Assembly (NCBI GenBank): GCA_900551325.1
Contig: URVM01000015.1
Coordinates: 17,903-81,902 of the forward strand
Length of the DNA: 64,000 nt
Direction of reading: 5' to 3'
Origin: an uncultured Eubacteriales bacterium
Lineage (GTDB): Bacteria; Bacillota; Clostridia; Lachnospirales; Cellulosilyticaceae
Below the pieces are notes generated by a model. The model did no database searches. It was given only the letters and a program-made list of their open reading frames with translations, and was not told where the DNA came from. The translations under genes were made by a program, and so were the position numbers. Below are positions 7,827 to 15,051 of this stretch, in pieces. Every line of letters begins with the position of its first letter. Position 1 is the stretch's first letter.

Positions 7827-8480
7827 ATGAATAGAAATGAAATAATTGACGTTTTAAACTTTAGACATTCATGTAAAGAATTCGATATTAATAAGAAGAT
7901 AAGTGAAGCTGATTTTGAGGTAATACTTGAAGGAGGAAGACTTGCACCTAGTTCTATGGGAATAGAACCTTGGAAATTCTTAGTTATAGAAAATCAAGAA
8001 CTAAAAAATGAATTAGGGGCAGTATGTTGGGGTGGAAAGAAACAAATGCCTACATGTAGCCACTTAGTAGTGTATTTAAGTAGAGCTGCAAAAGAATTAA
8101 GATCTGATTCAAATTATATAGATTACTTATTAAAGGATGTTAAACATCTTCCAGAAGATGTTGCATCTAATTTCAAAGGTATGATGAAGTCTATTGAAGC
8201 AGTTCGCTTTGAGACAGATAAAGACATTGAGGCCTATGCTTCAAATCAAATACATATTGCTTTAGGTAATATGATGAATGTTGCAGCACTACTTGGTATA
8301 GATTCATGCCCTATTGGTGGTATAGATGGTGAAGCAGTAGAAAAAATTCTAGTTGATAGAGGATTACTAGATACAGAACAGTTCAATATAACACTATGTG
8401 CTGCTTTTGGATATAGAGTAAATGAACCAGGTGAGAAACTAAGACAAGGAATGGATGAAATAGTTACCTGGGTAAAATAA
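7827..8480 (+). CDS. Nitroreductase-family NAD(P)H:FMN oxidoreductase (NfsB/YfkO-like)
   Basis: Flavoprotein of 217 residues. The N-terminal FMN-binding signature is RHSCKEFDI...APSSMGIEPWKFLVIEN, followed by the helical cap and the CPIGGIDGEAVEKIL segment typical of the NfsB group. RBS GAGGAGAG lies upstream of the ATG. It is the last gene of the operon with the MBL hydrolase and OhrR-like sensor, followed by a strong terminator. A role in reducing quinones or nitro compounds under oxidant stress is inferred from family and context. Confidence 0.88.
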   Translation: MNRNEIIDVLNFRHSCKEFDINKKISEADFEVILEGGRLAPSSMGIEPWKFLVIENQELKNELGAVCWGGKKQMPTCSHLVVYLSRAAKELRSDSNYIDYLLKDVKHLPEDVASNFKGMMKSIEAVRFETDKDIEAYASNQIHIALGNMMNVAALLGIDSCPIGGIDGEAVEKILVDRGLLDTEQFNITLCAAFGYRVNEPGEKLRQGMDEIVTWVK

Positions 8481-8490
8481 TTTAAGCAAC

Positions 8491-8552
8491 AAAAAGAAAC
8501 CTAAGTCTGCCTTCCCCCCCGAAAATATGGGCAAGACTTAGGTTTCTTTTTC
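8491..8552 (+). terminator. Strong intrinsic terminator after the nitroreductase gene
   Basis: Arms of about 20 bp (AAAAAGAAACCTAAGTCT start, 3' partner ending TTTCTTTTT) around a loop containing a run of seven C. It is nearly symmetric and could act in both directions. Confidence 0.85.
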
Positions 8553-8635
8553 GGCGAAATGACTGTGGCAAATAGAAAGATATATAATAACTTACATAAA
8601 GAGTCATCTTTTATAGCTTTTCTATTAAGGAAGTA

Positions 8636-8694
8636 AACAAAAATAGTGGTTCTAAGAGGACGCTTGTTTGTGCATCCTTTAGAACCACTATTTA
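8636..8694 (-). terminator. Terminator of the PPi-phosphofructokinase gene
   Basis: Stem of about 22 bp ending AAATAGTGGTTCTAA, with inner GC-rich pairs. On the minus strand it is followed by TATTTTTGTTT, directly after the stop codon at 8702. Confidence 0.8.
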
Positions 8695-8701
8695 TTAGGA
8701 T

Positions 8702-9967
8702 TTAACGATTAGATTGGTTATCAAAAAAATGTTTATTATAAAGATGTGTAATATCACAATAAACAGGAAGACCGTTTGTGTAACCAACTAAAGTTTCTCC
8801 TTGAATTAATGGACGAAGATATGTAAGCATTTCTTCAGTTACATCATTACCAGAATCATTAATCCAAGTTCTTGGAATTACTCGTTCTTTGTTTGCAATG
8901 TTCTCTATTGGATGAGATACAATTTCCATCTTATATGGTTCATTTTGAACACGATTGTAGCAGAGCATTTCGGCAGTTTTACCTTCTAAGGCAGCTTCTA
9001 CAGCAGCTTTACCAATTGCAATACTTTCATCAATATCTGTTTTAGAACCTACGTGAGCTGCACAGCGTTGCGTAACATTAAGCTCTACAGAACGTACTTT
9101 ACAACCAAGATGTTCTTTTAAATAATTTTCAAGTGCCTTACCAGCACCACAAAGTTGCATATGTCCAAAGGCATCTACGGTTGTACCAGTAGCTGAGATA
9201 TAGTTACCATCTGCGTCTTTAATACCTTCAGATACAGCAACGATTATATTTTTACGCTCTTGTTGAAGGGCTTTTATATCTTCTACAAATTGTTCAAGTG
9301 AAAAAGCAACTTCAGGTAAATAAATAAGGTCTGGAGCATGAGAATAGCTTGTACGAGCAAGGGCTGCACTTGCTGTGAGCCAACCAGCATTACGTCCCAT
9401 AATTTCAACGATAGTTACAGATGGAATATTGTAAATATAAGTATCATGAGCAATCTCTAGTAGAGTAGTAGCTACAAATTTAGCTGCACTACCAAAACCA
9501 GGTGTGTGATCAGTCATTGGTAAGTCGTTATCAATTGTTTTAGGAATTCCAATAATACGAATAGGTAAATTATGCACCTTTGCATAAGAAGAGAGTTTCA
9601 TAACAGTGTCCATAGAATCATTACCACCAATATAAAATACAGTTGTAATATTATGAACCTCAAAGAATTTAAAGAGTATTTCATAAACCTCAGGAGCAAC
9701 TTCAAAATGAGGTAGTTTAAAACGACATGAGCCTAAATACATAGACGGTGTAACAGAAAGGGTATCTAGTGAATCAGGAGTAGCAAAAATTTCGGATAAA
9801 TTAAGATACTTACCTTGTAGTAAGCCTTCAATACCATTCACCATTCCATATACCGAGTTGTAAGCCTCAGATTCTAATACACCTTGTAAAACACCACTTA
9901 ATGAAGCGTTTATTGCAACAGTAGGGCCACCGGATTGCCCAACGATACAGTTTCCTTTAGATAGCAT
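8702..9967 (-). CDS. 6-phosphofructokinase, pyrophosphate-dependent type
   Basis: Phosphorylates fructose-6-phosphate, probably with PPi instead of ATP. The 421-residue product has GQSGGPT near the start, GGNDS at residues 114-118 and IPKTIDND at 141-148. Two established PPi markers are visible: Asp117 where ATP enzymes have Gly, and Lys143 where they have Gly. RBS AAGGAGGA precedes the ATG. Monocistronic with its own terminator. A separate ATP-type pfkA lies at 50.4 kb, so the organism can probably use both phosphoryl donors. Confidence 0.88.
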   Translation of the reverse strand: MLSKGNCIVGQSGGPTVAINASLSGVLQGVLESEAYNSVYGMVNGIEGLLQGKYLNLSEIFATPDSLDTLSVTPSMYLGSCRFKLPHFEVAPEVYEILFKFFEVHNITTVFYIGGNDSMDTVMKLSSYAKVHNLPIRIIGIPKTIDNDLPMTDHTPGFGSAAKFVATTLLEIAHDTYIYNIPSVTIVEIMGRNAGWLTASAALARTSYSHAPDLIYLPEVAFSLEQFVEDIKALQQERKNIIVAVSEGIKDADGNYISATGTTVDAFGHMQLCGAGKALENYLKEHLGCKVRSVELNVTQRCAAHVGSKTDIDESIAIGKAAVEAALEGKTAEMLCYNRVQNEPYKMEIVSHPIENIANKERVIPRTWINDSGNDVTEEMLTYLRPLIQGETLVGYTNGLPVYCDITHLYNKHFFDNQSNR

Positions 9968-10038
9968 GCACGATCCTCCTTAGAAATGTCAATCATTCAT
10001 TTACGCATACCTATCTATAATACTAAAAAGGTAGGCGG

Positions 10039-10066
10039 TTGACAAGAGTATTCAAAGTTCTATCAT
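10039..10066 (+). promoter_or_regulatory. Promoter of the hemerythrin-like gene
   Basis: TTGACA (10039-10044), 16-bp spacer, TATCAT (10061-10066), about 65 nt before the ATG at 10131. Confidence 0.6.
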
Positions 10067-10130
10067 TAAGTGTAAAAAGAGAGAAAAATTGGCAATAATA
10101 TTGATACAGTATATTAGAAGAGGTGCTTGG

Positions 10131-10568
10131 ATGGATACAACTTACGCGATTCAAAAAGAACATGGAACGATTAAAAGTATTTTAAAAGAATTTAAGAAGG
10201 AGTTAGTATCACTGGTTCAGTATGAACGGGTAGATAAAGTGATGTGGGCTATTTGTCTAGCATTTATTAGTGAGAATATTATTAAATTCCATCATTTAAG
10301 AGAAAGAGAAATCATTATGTGCTATAAGATGGAACCCAAATATAAAAAGTATGAGGAAATGATAAATAGTATTGCAGAAAGGCATGAGCTTATCGAATGC
10401 TACTATGATAGATTGTTAGAATATTGGATTTACTATCAAAATGGTCAATCACTTGCTCGCTTTAATATTATGGAAGAAGGAGAAGGTATGCTTCTTTTAA
10501 TGGAAATAACTATGGCAATGGAAGAAAAACTTTTTAACTTGACAAGGAACGAATGTATAGTAAAATAA
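10131..10568 (+). CDS. Hemerythrin-like (HHE) helical protein, divergent
   Basis: A 145-residue, all-helical protein. Start ATG at 10131 has AGAGGTG 6 nt upstream; a TTG at 10089 is less likely. Possible diiron-ligand positions follow the HHE pattern: His11 (KEHGTIK), His54-His55 with Glu58 (FHHLRERE) and His85 (AERHEL). The last histidine usual in the family, a few residues after His85, is absent. Iron binding is therefore uncertain. It could be an oxygen or redox sensor or a non-metal relative. The Phe T-box promoter lies inside its 3' end. Confidence 0.55.
   Translation: MDTTYAIQKEHGTIKSILKEFKKELVSLVQYERVDKVMWAICLAFISENIIKFHHLREREIIMCYKMEPKYKKYEEMINSIAERHELIECYYDRLLEYWIYYQNGQSLARFNIMEEGEGMLLLMEITMAMEEKLFNLTRNECIVK
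10539..10566 (+). promoter_or_regulatory. Promoter of the pheS T-box leader
   Basis: TTGACA (10539-10544), 16-bp spacer, TAAAAT (10561-10566). It lies within the end of the preceding coding region, so transcription would start near 10573. Confidence 0.6.
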
Positions 10569-10572
10569 TGAT

Positions 10573-10851
10573 TATATAAATGAAATGCTAGGAAGATGCA
10601 AAGTAGCTTATTTACATCCATAAGAGAGAAGGTGTCACCGGCTGTAAGCACCTTTTGGCCCTGTAGAAAGTGAATTTCACATTGGAGCAGTACTTTTGAA
10701 AACATGTTCAACATAAAGTTGAAGTTTACAGTAGAAAGTATCGGTTGCGCGTTATAGCTAGTTAAGTGTTTATACGTTATGTATAGAAATTTGGGTGGTA
10801 CCGCGGAGTCAAGCTTCGTCCCTTTTTTAGGAGAGGGATGAGGCTTTTTTT
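10573..10851 (+). promoter_or_regulatory. T-box riboswitch, phenylalanine specifier, upstream of pheS
   Basis: The T-box sequence GGGTGGTACCGCG is at 10793-10805. It is followed by a terminator hairpin (AGCTTCGTCCC/GGGATGAGGCT) with a seven-T run ending near 10851. The codon TTC at 10676-10678, three bases before TTGGAGC, is the likely Phe specifier. In the asnS leader AAC stands in the same position before TTGGAG. Uncharged tRNA-Phe would stabilise the antiterminator and allow pheS transcription. Confidence 0.92.
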
Positions 10852-10903
10852 ATTTTCAAATTATAAAAGTTTTAATTTCTAAGTTCAGAAAGGAGTAAGA
10901 ATA

Positions 10904-11923
10904 GTGAAAGAAAAATTAGAACAAATCCAAGAAGTAGCATTAAATGCTATTAACACTGCAAGTAATCTAAAAGAGTTAGAAGACTTAAGAGTACAATATT
11001 TAGGTAAAAAAGGTGAGCTTACAGCCGTACTTAGAGGTATGAAAGACTTATCAGCAGAAGAAAGACCAGTAGTGGGGCAAATAGCAAATGAGGTGCGTGA
11101 AGCCTTAGAAGCAGCTTTAGCTGACAAAAAAGTAGGTCTTGAAATGGAAGCTGTAAATCAAAGACTTCAAGAAGAAGTTATTGATATTACTATGCCAGGT
11201 AAAAAAATTAATAAAGGTCATACACATCCTCTTCATAAAACACTTGAAGAACTTGAAAAGATTTTCATGGGTATGGGATATGAAATTGTAGATGGTCGTG
11301 AAGTTGAAACTGCCTACTATAACTTTGATGCGCTTAACTTAGGGGAAGAACATCCAGCACGTGATGAGCAAGATACATTCTACTTTACAAATAACTTAGT
11401 ACTTCGTACAGCTACATCACCAGTACAAGTACACACTATGGAAAGTCAAGAACTTCCAATCCGTATGATTGCACCAGGTCGTGTATACCGTTCTGACGAA
11501 TCAGATGCAACACACTCACCAGTATTCCACCAAATTGAAGGTCTTGTAATTGATAAAAACATTACATTTGGTGACCTTAAAGGTGTTCTTGCAGAATTTG
11601 CTAAGAAATTCTTCGGTGACAAAGTTCAAGTTAAATTTAGACCTCACTACTTCCCATTCACAGAGCCAAGTGCTGAAGTAGACGTAAGCTGTGTAATGTG
11701 TGGTGGTAAAGGCTGTAACGTATGTAAAGGTTCAGGATGGATTGAGATTTTAGGTTGTGGTATGGTACATCCAAAAGTACTTGAAATGGCTGGTATTGAT
11801 CCTACACAATATCAAGGTTTTGCCTTTGGTATGGGTGTTGAACGTTTAACAATGCTTAAGTACGATATTAATGACTTGAGATTATTCTATGAAAATGATG
11901 TGAGATTTTTATCACAGTTCTAG
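10904..11923 (+). CDS. pheS: Phenylalanine--tRNA ligase alpha subunit
   Basis: Catalytic subunit of the alpha2beta2 PheRS. It has an N-terminal coiled coil (about 1-85), then the class II core: motif 2 (GRVYRSDESDATHSPVFHQIEG, about 197-218) and motif 3 (GFAFGMGVERLTML, about 302-315). The insert CVMCGGKGCNVCKGSGW carries four cysteines. The start is a GTG with AAGGAG upstream. It is controlled by the Phe T-box. pheT follows only after 596 nt, unlike the usual tight pheST pair. Confidence 0.97.
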   Translation: MKEKLEQIQEVALNAINTASNLKELEDLRVQYLGKKGELTAVLRGMKDLSAEERPVVGQIANEVREALEAALADKKVGLEMEAVNQRLQEEVIDITMPGKKINKGHTHPLHKTLEELEKIFMGMGYEIVDGREVETAYYNFDALNLGEEHPARDEQDTFYFTNNLVLRTATSPVQVHTMESQELPIRMIAPGRVYRSDESDATHSPVFHQIEGLVIDKNITFGDLKGVLAEFAKKFFGDKVQVKFRPHYFPFTEPSAEVDVSCVMCGGKGCNVCKGSGWIEILGCGMVHPKVLEMAGIDPTQYQGFAFGMGVERLTMLKYDINDLRLFYENDVRFLSQF

Positions 11924-11956
11924 TAATGAGTTAAGTCTACTAGAAGGAGTATAGGC

Positions 11957-12137
11957 GGAGTCTGGGCACTTCACATACACCTTCCGTATTTTAAGAGCTG
12001 CTATTTCAGGTGAAATCAGATAACGCCACAAACTCGTTACGCTGCGCTTCACTCAGACAGTGTGGCTAAGTGCATCTGATTTTACCTTCATGCAGCTCTA
12101 GAAAATACTACAGAGGTATGTTCCGTGTCCAGCCTCC
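11957..12137. repeat. About 180-nt long imperfect palindrome (structured repeat element) between pheS and pheT
   Basis: The left half folds on the right half over its full length. Outer blocks such as GTATTTT/AAAATAC and GAGCTGC/GCAGCTC pair. A 14-bp inner stem follows (12008-12021 with 12074-12087, one G-U pair), then GCCACA/TGTGGC (12025-12030, 12061-12066) around a 30-nt apex. It is much more GC-rich than its surroundings. No coding potential. It resembles an intergenic palindromic repeat or structured RNA; I cannot name the family. Confidence 0.7.
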
Positions 12138-12260
12138 ACCCACCCCCCTTCCCCGATGCTTTCTATATTTCTAAAAGCTTGTGATAAAATGAGTGGAGAA
12201 GAAGCGAGGAAGAGGGAAGAAGTGAAGTGGGGGAGAAAAAGAGGTAGGATGGCCTAAAAT

Positions 12261-12363
12261 GGTAAGAAATAGTTATGAGAGATTACTATAAGAAATACTT
12301 GTAAGAGATACTTATGAGAGATGGTTATAAGAATTAGTCATAAAGATCATTATAAGAAATGAT
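12261..12363 (+). repeat. Degenerate 13-nt tandem repeat, eight units
   Basis: The units start at 12261, 12274, 12287, 12300, 12313, 12326, 12339 (12 nt) and 12351. Each is close to TATAAGAAATACT (for example TATGAGAGATTAC, TGTAAGAGATACT). The rest of the 11924-12519 gap holds the palindrome above, a purine-rich tract (12185-12250) and AT-rich sequence up to the pheT RBS. Confidence 0.75.
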
Positions 12364-12519
12364 TATGCTGAATAAATGGCGTAGCTGTTTATGAAAGTAT
12401 AGTGAGAGATAGATGATAAAAAGATGATATAGAGTGTTTTCAAAAGAAATAATTAGAAAAGTTTATATGAAAAAGTATGTATGTAGAAAAGTATGTAGAT
12501 AGGAAAGGAAGTTGAAAAA

Positions 12520-14910
12520 ATGAACGTACCTATGTCTTGGTTAAAACAGTATGTAGATATTGATGTAGATGTAAACACTTATATAGATGCAATGACAATG
12601 TCTGGTTCTAAAGTTGAAGCGGTTGAAGTGAGTGGTGAGGAAATCACTAAGGTTGTTGCAGGGAAAATTATTGATACACAGGCCCATCCTGATGCGGATA
12701 AACTTCGTGTGATGAAAGTAGATATTGGAGCAGCTGAACCGCTTCAAATCGTTACAGCAGCAACGAATGTAAATACAGGAGATGTTGTACCTGTAGCGCT
12801 TGATGGGGCAACGTTAGCTGAAGGACTTAAAATCAAAACAGGTAAACTTCGTGGTGTAGAATCACAAGGGATGTTTTGTTCAGTAGAGGAACTTGGATTT
12901 GCTGTAAGTGATTTTGAAGATGCACCAGAAGATGGTGTATATATTTTCCATGAACCTATTGAACTTGGTTCAGATGTAAAGCCTTTCTTTGGGCTTGGTG
13001 AAGAAGTAGTAGAATATGAAATTACTTCAAACAGAGCAGATTGTTTCAGTATTTTAGGGATTGCAAGAGAAGCGGCAGCTACTTTTAAAAAGCCTTTTAA
13101 ATATCCTGAAATTACAGTAGAAGAAGTTGGCGGTAATGCAGCTGACATGGCAAAAGTTACAATTGAAAATGAAAAACTTTGCCCAAGATATGCTTCTCGT
13201 ATCGTTAAAAATGTAAAAGTTGGTCCATCACCAAAATGGCTTAAAGACCGTCTTTTATCAGCTGGTCTTAGACCAATCAATAATATTGTAGATATTACAA
13301 ACTACATGCTTCTTGAATTTGGTCAACCAATGCATGCTTTTGATTATGATAAACTTAAAGGTCACCATGTCATCGTACGTAATGCAAAAGACGGCGAAAA
13401 AATGGTTACGTTACTTGGCGATGAAGTAGAACTTGATAGCAGTATGCTTGTTATTGCTGATGAAGAAAAAGCTGTAGCCATTGCTGGTGTAATGGGTGGA
13501 GAAGATACAAAAGTAACTGAAGAAACAACAACTATCTTATTTGAGTGTGCAAACTTCAATGGTTACAATGTACGTCAAACTTCTAAAAAACTTGGTATAA
13601 GCAGTGACTCATCTAAAAAATATGTTAAAGGACTTGATCCAAACAACATTACAGATGCAGTGAACCGTGCAGCACAACTTATCAATATGACAGGTGCTGG
13701 TGAAGTGGTATCAGGTGTAATCGACGTATATCCAGTTAAACGTGAAAAGCTTACTATTGCCTACGATTTAGAATGGATTAATAACTACCTTGGAACAAAG
13801 GTAACAGAAGAAGAAATGAAAGCTTACTTCGAAAGTCTTGAGTTTGAAGTAAATACAGAAGCTAAAACAGTAACACTTCCAACATTCAGACCAGATATTA
13901 CAATGATGGCTGACCTTGCAGAAGAAGTAGCTAGACTTTATGGTTACGATAAGATTGAAGTAACTTTAGAGCGCGGCACACCAACTGTTGGACATAAAAA
14001 CTTCGAGCAAGAAACAACAGATCAAATTCGTATGATTATGGGTAGATATGGTGTAAATGGTGCTGTAACTTATACATTTGAAAGTCCTAAAGTATTTGAT
14101 AAACTTTGTATTCCAGCTGAAAGTCCACTTAGAAATGTACTCACTATTACAAACCCTCTTGGTGAAGACTTTAGCATTATGCGTACTACAACTTTAAATG
14201 GTATCTTAAACTCACTTTCAATTAACTATAACCGTAGAAATGAAACAGCTATGCTTTATGAAATCGGTAAAGTATTTGAAAAAGTTGAAGGACAAGAGCT
14301 TCCAAATGAAATCAAGAAAATTACTGTAGGTATGTACGGTAAAGATGTAGACTTCTACACACTTAAAGGTTTAGTTGAATCATTAGTAGAAGACCTTCAT
14401 GTTCAAAAAGTAGAATATGAAAGAAATACAGAACTACCATTTATGCATCCAGGACGTACAGCGAACCTTCTTATTGGTGGTAAAGTATGTGGTTACTTTG
14501 GAGAAATCCATCCACAAGTTGCTAAAAACTACAGCATTGAAGCAAAAACTTATGTAGCTGAACTTGACCTTATGATGATTCTTTCACATATGGAAAAAGC
14601 TCGCAGTTACAAGGCACTTCCAAAATTCCCAGCTTCAACAAGAGATATTGCAATGCTTGTAAAATCAGATGTACTCGTTGGGGATATTGAAAAAGTAATT
14701 ACACAAAGAGGCGGTAAATTACTTGAAAGCTGTCAACTCTTCGACGTATACCAAGGTAAACAAATCGAAGAAGGACATAAATCTGTAGCTTATAAATTAG
14801 TATTTAGAGCAGCAGATCATACACTTGCTGACGAAGATATTCAAAAATCAATGAAGAAAATCTTAAATGGTCTTGAGACTGTTATTGGTGCAAAACTTAG
14901 AGAGCAATAA
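12520..14910 (+). CDS. pheT: Phenylalanine--tRNA ligase beta subunit
   Basis: Structural, editing and anticodon-binding subunit of PheRS, 796 residues, full length. In order: EMAP/tRNA-binding domain (about 40-150), B3/B4 editing domain with the QPMHAFDYDKL region (about 200-360), B5 domain, core class II-like domain, and C-terminal FDX-ACB anticodon-binding domain (LPKFPASTRDIAMLV onward). The RBS AAAGGAAG is 8 nt from the ATG. The long gap after pheS raises the question of how expression of the two subunits is balanced. An asnB leader terminator follows. Confidence 0.97.
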   Translation: MNVPMSWLKQYVDIDVDVNTYIDAMTMSGSKVEAVEVSGEEITKVVAGKIIDTQAHPDADKLRVMKVDIGAAEPLQIVTAATNVNTGDVVPVALDGATLAEGLKIKTGKLRGVESQGMFCSVEELGFAVSDFEDAPEDGVYIFHEPIELGSDVKPFFGLGEEVVEYEITSNRADCFSILGIAREAAATFKKPFKYPEITVEEVGGNAADMAKVTIENEKLCPRYASRIVKNVKVGPSPKWLKDRLLSAGLRPINNIVDITNYMLLEFGQPMHAFDYDKLKGHHVIVRNAKDGEKMVTLLGDEVELDSSMLVIADEEKAVAIAGVMGGEDTKVTEETTTILFECANFNGYNVRQTSKKLGISSDSSKKYVKGLDPNNITDAVNRAAQLINMTGAGEVVSGVIDVYPVKREKLTIAYDLEWINNYLGTKVTEEEMKAYFESLEFEVNTEAKTVTLPTFRPDITMMADLAEEVARLYGYDKIEVTLERGTPTVGHKNFEQETTDQIRMIMGRYGVNGAVTYTFESPKVFDKLCIPAESPLRNVLTITNPLGEDFSIMRTTTLNGILNSLSINYNRRNETAMLYEIGKVFEKVEGQELPNEIKKITVGMYGKDVDFYTLKGLVESLVEDLHVQKVEYERNTELPFMHPGRTANLLIGGKVCGYFGEIHPQVAKNYSIEAKTYVAELDLMMILSHMEKARSYKALPKFPASTRDIAMLVKSDVLVGDIEKVITQRGGKLLESCQLFDVYQGKQIEEGHKSVAYKLVFRAADHTLADEDIQKSMKKILNGLETVIGAKLREQ

Positions 14911-14963
14911 GGTTTATTCCATATAAATAAGCACATATGAGTACTCATTGAATAAAATAATAG

Positions 14964-15021
14964 AGAAGACAAAGGCGTCTTAAGTTTCATCCAGAGGATG
15001 AAGCTTAAGGCGCCTTTTTTG
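14964..15021 (+). promoter_or_regulatory. asnB leader: AAAGGC-hexaloop hairpin overlapping an intrinsic terminator (ANTAR-type antiterminator candidate)
   Basis: Hairpin AAGAC (14966-14970), loop AAAGGC (14971-14976), GTCTT (14977-14981). The loop and 3' strand also start the 5' arm of a terminator (14972-14992 with 14995-15015) ending in TTTTTT, 31 nt before the asnB ATG. The two folds exclude each other. The loop has A1 and G4, the signature bound by ANTAR proteins. A second canonical hexaloop is not visible here. The terminator may also end pheT transcripts. A perfect palindrome ATGAGTACTCAT lies at 14937-14948. Confidence 0.65.
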
Positions 15022-15051
15022 TACTGCCTTAGTATAAAAGGAGGGAAATAT

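Noticed and set aside
12189..12257. 22-codon ORF (MSGEEARKREEV...) in the pheS-pheT gap
   Set aside because: No RBS, purine-rich tract, and the basic/acidic composition is explained by the GA-rich sequence.
12261..12363. CRISPR array
   Set aside because: The 13-nt units are contiguous and degenerate, with no unique spacers and no cas genes.
12744..13280. 178-residue antisense frame in pheT
   Set aside because: Shadow of the strongly supported pheT frame; no family motifs or RBS.
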